34,990 nt of DNA. Source: Methylococcaceae bacterium. GTDB taxonomy: Bacteria > Pseudomonadota > Gammaproteobacteria > Methylococcales > Methylomonadaceae. The position numbers and the translations under genes were made by a program. The notes beneath the pieces were generated by a model. It searched no databases and was not told the DNA's origin. It saw nothing but the letters and a program-made list of their open reading frames with translations. Numbering within the stretch: position 1 is the first letter of the stretch; every line of letters starts with the position of its first letter. Location of the stretch: contig SPJS01000252.1 in assembly GCA_006844705.1 (NCBI GenBank), positions 1 through 34,990 on the forward strand. Reading direction: 5' to 3'. Shown here piece by piece: positions 30,694 through 34,990 of the stretch.

Positions 30694-31602
30694 ATGTATA
30701 AGAAAATGATTCCGGTCTTGCTGGCCTCTTCAGTTGTTTTGTCTGGCTGTCTTGAACAAAACTCACCGGGGACGACAAACAGTTCAGCAGCACCTGCAAC
30801 ACTTGCAGTAAAAAAGGAAAATGCTGTCGCGTCGGTAAATGGCATTTATATCAGCAAGGAAACTTTGAATAATCTGGAAATGGAGATTATGCAACGTACT
30901 CGAGGCCAGGCGATTCCTAAAGACAAACTGATTGAGGAACTGGTGCAACGAGAACTGTTGGCGCAACAGGCAACGGCCATAAAACTGGAAAATTCTCCGG
31001 AATTCTTAAAGCAATTGCACAATATCAAGCAATCTTTATTATCCCAGGCCGCGTTAAAGTATTACATTGATAATAACCCATTGACTGATGATGCATTAAA
31101 AGCTGAATATGAAGCTAAAATGGGAGTACAGAAAACTGAATACAAGGCGCGCCATATTTTGGTAAAAACTGAAGATGAAGCTAAAGCGGTCATAGCTGAA
31201 CTGGCACAAGGGGCTGATTTTTCTGAGCTGGCAAAAACAAAATCTACCGGTCCTTCTGGCCCACAAGGTGGAGACCTTGGCTGGTTCACCGCAGACCGGA
31301 TGGTACCTCCTTTTTCTGAAGCAGTGATCGCACTTGAAAATGGCAAATCAACTGCAGCACCTGTTCAAACACAATTCGGCTGGCACGTGATTCTACGTGA
31401 AGAATCACGCGAACAAACACCACCTCCTTTTGAGTCTGTTAAAGAACAAATTCGTCCTATGTTGCAACGTCAACAAATTCAGGACTATATGGCTGATCTG
31501 CGTGCTAAAGCGAAAGTAGAAATTTTGACAGACGCACCGGAAGCTGCTGATCCTACACCAGAGCCAGTAGTTGAAACACCTGCTGAGCCAGCAGCTGAAT
31601 AA
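30694..31602 (+). CDS. Parvulin-type peptidyl-prolyl isomerase lipoprotein, 302 aa
   Basis: A periplasmic folding factor anchored as a lipoprotein (lipobox VVLSGC, Cys about 19). A SurA-like N-terminal helical region (VASVNGIYISKETLNNLEME) precedes the parvulin domain (ARHILVKTEDEAKAVIAEL, GPSGPQGGDLGWFTADRMVP, TQFGWHVI; about 150-250) and a C-terminal Glu/Pro/Ala-rich tail. It follows bolA by 3 nt and is last in the operon, before a strong terminator. Confidence 0.93.
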   Translation: MYKKMIPVLLASSVVLSGCLEQNSPGTTNSSAAPATLAVKKENAVASVNGIYISKETLNNLEMEIMQRTRGQAIPKDKLIEELVQRELLAQQATAIKLENSPEFLKQLHNIKQSLLSQAALKYYIDNNPLTDDALKAEYEAKMGVQKTEYKARHILVKTEDEAKAVIAELAQGADFSELAKTKSTGPSGPQGGDLGWFTADRMVPPFSEAVIALENGKSTAAPVQTQFGWHVILREESREQTPPPFESVKEQIRPMLQRQQIQDYMADLRAKAKVEILTDAPEAADPTPEPVVETPAEPAAE

Positions 31603-31630
31603 TTACCCCGGCAATAACATACGGTCTGAT

Positions 31631-31672
31631 AACGGAATAACCCACTAATTCAGGTTATTCCGTTCATTTTTT
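31631..31672 (+). terminator. Rho-independent terminator
   Basis: AACGGAATAACC pairs perfectly with GGTTATTCCGTT, then CATTTTTT. It ends the yciB-yciI-bolA-ppiC transcript. Confidence 0.9.
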
Positions 31673-31697
31673 ATACATTGACCTGGTTAAACAGGTT

Positions 31698-32069
31698 TTG
31701 ATAATGTTGCCATCAACGCCTCCTCAAGTTCCCGGCCATTTTTTGCTGGGAAGTCTGTTCGAATTTAAACAGGATCCATTCAAAAAACTCTGTGAATGGC
31801 ATGCCGAATATGGTGATTGCCTCAGCTTCAAACTGGCTGGCCGCCAATACTTTATGCTGAGTCATCCCGACTATGTTGAACAGATATTAATTCATCAAAA
31901 GCACAATTTCGGCAAAATAAATGATGCTAGAAAACCGCGAGGTCTGGCCAGTATTTTAGGCCAGGGGTTGGTGACCAGTGACGGCGATTTGTGGCGCAAA
32001 CAACGCCAGCTCATTCAGCCAGTTTTTCAACGCAAAAACCTGTCTACCCTGCTCCCCAAAATGGGCTAG
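31698..32069 (+). pseudogene. Truncated cytochrome P450, N-terminal 123 aa
   Basis: The N-terminus of a bacterial P450: PPQVPGHFLLGSLFEFKQDP, then YGDCLSFKLAGRQYFMLSHP, and the helix-C region GDLWRKQRQLIQPVFQRK with the conserved W-x-x-x-R. It stops at a TAG directly where Tn3-type sequence begins (gggagcattt at 32071 may be the decayed end of the transposon). The heme-binding Cys loop and two-thirds of the protein are missing, and no remainder is found downstream in the window. It is non-functional. Confidence 0.85.
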
Positions 32070-32160
32070 CGGGAGCATTTGAACAGAAACCTACGGTTTC
32101 GCCATCAGTTTCCAATTCATAACCGTAAATTTGTGTCCTGATCTCCAATAAAAACTGAAG

Positions 32161-32719
32161 TTAAATGCGGCCTTCTTCAATAGCTTTATAATAAGTACGC
32201 CGACCGATACCTACCTCAGAAACCGCTTTGCTAACGCTTGTGCCATTGTCGACCAGCTTTTGCACTTGCAGAAGTTGGCTTCATTAATCGGCTTACGGCC
32301 TTTATATTTTCCATCTGCTTTAGCAATATCAATGCCTTCCCTTTGGCGTTCCAACATAATGCCTCTTTCAAATTAAGCAATAGCTGCCAGCATGGTGAGC
32401 ATCACTTGTCCGGTTGGAGATTTAGTGTCTAAATTAATGTTGAGGACCTCAAGGTCAGCACCTTTCTTTTTTATCGCTTCGGCTATGTTCAACAAATCCT
32501 TGGTTGATCGCGCTAACCGATCCAACTTTGTCACCGTAACGGTATCGTCTTTACGAATGTAAGCCAGTAATTTTTTTAACACGGTCGATCAGCATTACTT
32601 CCCGATACTTTTTCCTTGAAAATCTCATGGCAACCCGCCTTGTTAAGTAATTCCAACTGGGCAGCTATATTTTGCTCCGTTGTGGATACTCGGCAATAGC
32701 CGATTTTTGATGAAGTCAT
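32161..32719 (-). pseudogene. Broken serine resolvase/invertase of a Tn3-type element
   Basis: Reading from 32719, the N-terminus IGYCRVSTTEQNIAAQLELL carries the serine-recombinase active-site segment (YxRVST). A frameshift follows near 32580. The middle part VTKLDRLARSTKDLLNIAEA is in another frame. A GAA-to-TAA nonsense change interrupts AAIAxFERGIMLERQREGID, and the C-terminal HTH (NGTSVSKAVSEVGIGRRTYY) ends at 32161. There are therefore at least two inactivating changes. Confidence 0.88.
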
Positions 32720-32972
32720 GTTGTTTTGGCTGTTTTGTGCATATAGAATATGTGCAGATTATAAGCTGTGCATTTATTGTAATTCAATTACAAATACACA
32801 AAATAGTGCTTTATTTTTATGTGTAGCTAAAGCAAGGTTCAAATGCATAGCTTTTGAAAACAGAGATCACCAAAATAGGTGTCATTCAAAAAACAACACC
32901 CGTTTTTCCAGGAATTCTAATTATCGTCAGTTTCTTGAAGACTTTTGAACAAATTAGCGAGTGCCGTTATCG
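32720..32972. other. Divergent intergenic region, possible res site remnant
   Basis: It lies between divergent resolvase and transposase genes, where Tn3-family elements keep their res site. Inverted repeats TGCATAT-aga-ATATGTGCA (about 32737-32756) and TGTAATT-c-AATTACA (about 32777-32795) could be resolvase-binding subsites. Confidence 0.4.
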
Positions 32973-34612
32973 ATGACTACCCGTGAAGGTTTCCTAAACC
33001 GACGGCAACGCTATCAGTCCATTAAGCTGTCACAGGATTTCTCAGATGAAGAAATGACCAGGGACTGGACACTTTCCGATGCTGACAAAAAGGAAATTAG
33101 CAAATACCGAAAAATTCCCGGATATTCATTGCTATCCAGTTAATCGCGTTACGCTTGTATGGCCGATTCTTGGCCGAAGTCAACAGCCTGTCACCCAGCA
33201 TTGTCAACTACCTCAACAACCAGTTGGATTTACCCCCTTCGCTTTCGGTAGCAACACCGGATCGTGAAGCAACATTTTCTGAGTATCGAAAAAATATTCT
33301 GAATTATTTGGGTTTTTCCAAATACGACGATGAAGCCCAGGCTCGGTTGCAAATATGGTTGAAACAACAAGCATCACAAGCACATCTGCCCGAGGAGCTA
33401 TTCTTACGGGCCGAACGCTATCTTTTAGCCGAGCGTGTGGTATTGCCAGGAACCAGTGTGTTAGAGCGGCTAATTATCAGCGTCTGCTCCGAGACGCACG
33501 AACAGTTATTTGAAGTTTTGTGTGTCAGGCTTACACCTGAACTGAGAACAGCTATTGATAACCTATTGGGCGTACAATCCGGTGACCAACGTTCACTATT
33601 TTTCCTGCTAAAAGAATATCCGACGTCAGTCACGATTTCTTCGATCCAGAGTTACCTGGAACGATACTGGAAACTTGAAGAGACAGGCATTAGCTCACTG
33701 GAAGCACAGTGCGTCGATCCTGCTTTTATCGATTATCTTTACAAACTCGCCTACCGCTAGAACGTAAGGGACATCAAGCGTTTTAAGGAACTCAAACGCT
33801 ACGCCATGATGGCCTGTTTTCTTATGGAAACCCGTAAGGCTTTACTGGATTACCTGGTCAAAATGCACGACCAGTTCATCATAGACATGTTGCGAAAAGT
33901 GAAACACATTCATGAAAGGAAATACCGAGAGTTTCGTAAGCGTCAGAAAAAAACCATTGATACGGTACTCGATACCACCCTGTTAATTATCGATTGGTCG
34001 GACGACAAACCCTTGTATAAAACTGATATATGGAAACAGATTAGTGAGAAACAATTGCTGGAATCCATGACTGATCTGCATAACTTCAAACGGCTAGAAG
34101 AGCGCGAGTATGGCGATATTTTGTTGGAACGTTACCCCAGCTTGCGCAAATATTTTGCCGAATTTATTCAGTTGCCGTTCGCCGTAAAATCCGGCACCGA
34201 GCCGCTAATGAATATTATTAACCTTGTTCGTCAATTGGATGCCGGTACTCTCAAGAAGATTCCCGATAATGCCCCGACAGGATTTATTCCACAAGAGCTT
34301 CGCCGCTCATACAAGGATAAGGACGGCAATATAAAGCATAATGCCTGGGAACTGGGGCTTGCGATAGCGATGAAAGAGGCGCTTCGCTCTGGCGATTTAT
34401 ATCTGCCGCGAAGTAAGCAGCATGTGTCGTTCTGGGATCTCATGCTGGATGAGCGCCACTGGCAAGCCAACCGAGAGGCTTCATATGATACGCTTCAGCA
34501 GCCTTATCAGGATGCCGTTAAATCTGTCCTGACATTACAGTTCCATCAGGCCGTTGGAAAAGCTGAAAAATCCGCGTTTGCCGGTATTCCAGTTTTTTTC
34601 GCAGAAAGTTAG
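32973..34612 (+). pseudogene. Truncated, frameshifted Tn3-family transposase
   Basis: The N-terminal Tn3 transposase part MTTREGFLNRRQRYQSIKLS is read in one frame to about 33125. A frameshift then moves to LYGRFLAEVNSLSPSIVNYL and continues in that frame, with a TAG at 33758-33760 and more transposase sequence in the same frame (KELKRYAMMACFLMETRKAL). The frame ends at 34612 after about 550 codons. Tn3 transposases are about 1000 aa; the catalytic C-terminal half is missing, so the element is dead. Confidence 0.88.
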
Positions 34613-34786
34613 TTAACTTAATTATATCTAATTAGTATTGTAATTTACATGTTGCTTATTTTAAGGTTGAATCTGCACCTTATGTAAAACAGCCATTGGG
34701 AAGTAGCAATTTTTGATTTACTGACTGATAGCCCACGACCCAAACCGGGCGTTCAAAGTTGAATTATAGAAAAAACTGTATTTTAA

Positions 34787-34834
34787 TTGACATGCAATGT
34801 GATATAGGGTAAATTCTTTACCGAACGGTAAAGA
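34787..34834 (+). promoter_or_regulatory. Promoter and palindromic operator for the TetR gene
   Basis: TTGACA (34787-34792), a 17-bp spacer and TAAATT (34810-34815) form a strong sigma-70 promoter. Immediately after the -10 box, TCTTTACCG-aa-CGGTAAAGA (34815-34834) is a perfect 9-bp inverted repeat typical of TetR-family operators, implying autorepression. Confidence 0.75.
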
Positions 34835-34850
34835 TAAAATTATTTGGTTT

Positions 34851-34990
34851 ATGGCAAGATATCAGGAATTTAATACTCAAGAAGCATTGGGCAAAGCGAT
34901 GGATGTTTTCTGGGACAAAGGTTATAAAGGGGCTTCATTGCAAACTCTTTTAACTGAAATGGGGATAGGAAAAGGAAGTTTTTATGCAAC
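34851..34990 (+). CDS. TetR/AcrR-family regulator, cut by window end
   Basis: Only the first 46 codons are present: MARYQEFNTQEALGKAMDVF, WDKGYKGASLQTLLTEMGIG, KGSFYA. This is the TetR N-terminal HTH with the usual F..KGY..S....L...G...GSFY pattern. The regulated genes lie outside the window. Confidence 0.88.
   Translation, partial: MARYQEFNTQEALGKAMDVFWDKGYKGASLQTLLTEMGIGKGSFYA

Noticed and set aside
1..34990. CRISPR arrays, tRNA or rRNA genes
   Set aside because: No regularly spaced repeats and no recognisable tRNA or rRNA sequence were found on reading the window.

Overview
The window looks like part of a gammaproteobacterial chromosome near its replication terminus. Base composition is moderate, and the phage part is clearly AT-richer. 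Exported proteins carry PEP-CTERM or VPLPA-CTERM tails (for example VPLPAAAWLFGGALL), there is a very large di-heme peroxidase, and the housekeeping genes (yciB-yciI-bolA-ppiC, tolC-like, mscS-like) are gammaproteobacterial in type. A methanotroph-like or related sulfur/nitrogen-cycling gammaproteobacterium is plausible, but that is inference and not proven by the sequence. A near-canonical XerCD dif sequence at 6829-6856 supports a terminus location.

Layout. (1) About 560-6845: an inovirus (filamentous phage) prophage. The minus strand carries a zinc-ribbon protein, a replication initiator, a ssDNA-binding-like protein, several small coat-type membrane proteins (two of them only 30 and 40 aa), a TspB/pIII-like adsorption protein, a pVI-like (DUF2523) protein and a Zot/pI ATPase. 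The plus strand carries two small genes at the left and a DUF3693-type regulator at the right. The right end lies exactly in a dif site, so host XerCD was probably the integrase. (2) 6858-11884: a membrane protein, a candidate small-RNA/terminator locus, and a minus-strand group of a di-heme peroxidase followed by two PEP-CTERM proteins. (3) 12423-20292: a long minus-strand operon with the order PEP-CTERM protein, two paralogous small exported proteins, TlpA-like thioredoxin, DUF4266 lipoprotein, DUF3570 outer-membrane protein with an extra beta-barrel domain, ApbE flavin transferase, TPR-sulfotransferase. (4) 20293-24252: a decayed reading frame, a second TPR-sulfotransferase, and a VPLPA-CTERM protein with a long structured leader. 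(5) 24543-31672: a small MITE-like repeat, MscS channel, lipoprotein hydrolase, TolC-like/MOSC pair, DUF1244 protein, a small unknown, and the yciB-yciI-bolA-ppiC run. (6) 31698-34990: a cytochrome P450 truncated by a dead Tn3-family element (broken resolvase and transposase), then the start of a TetR regulator with its palindromic operator.

How it fits together. Three well-matched sigma-54 (-24/-12) promoters, all of the form GGCAT-N8-GC, precede the peroxidase group, the ApbE/DUF3570 operon and the VPLPA-CTERM gene. This suggests one regulon, consistent with the known PrsK/PrsR/RpoN control of PEP-CTERM genes. The operon between 12423 and 20123 combines a flavin transferase, an outer-membrane protein with a flavinylation-like motif, a thiol-disulfide protein, a Cys-rich lipoprotein and a sulfotransferase. 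I regard this as the best candidate for an undescribed envelope redox or surface-modification system. Several exported proteins here (peroxidase, two PEP-CTERM proteins, one small protein) would expose an N-terminal histidine after signal cleavage, a hallmark of some copper proteins.
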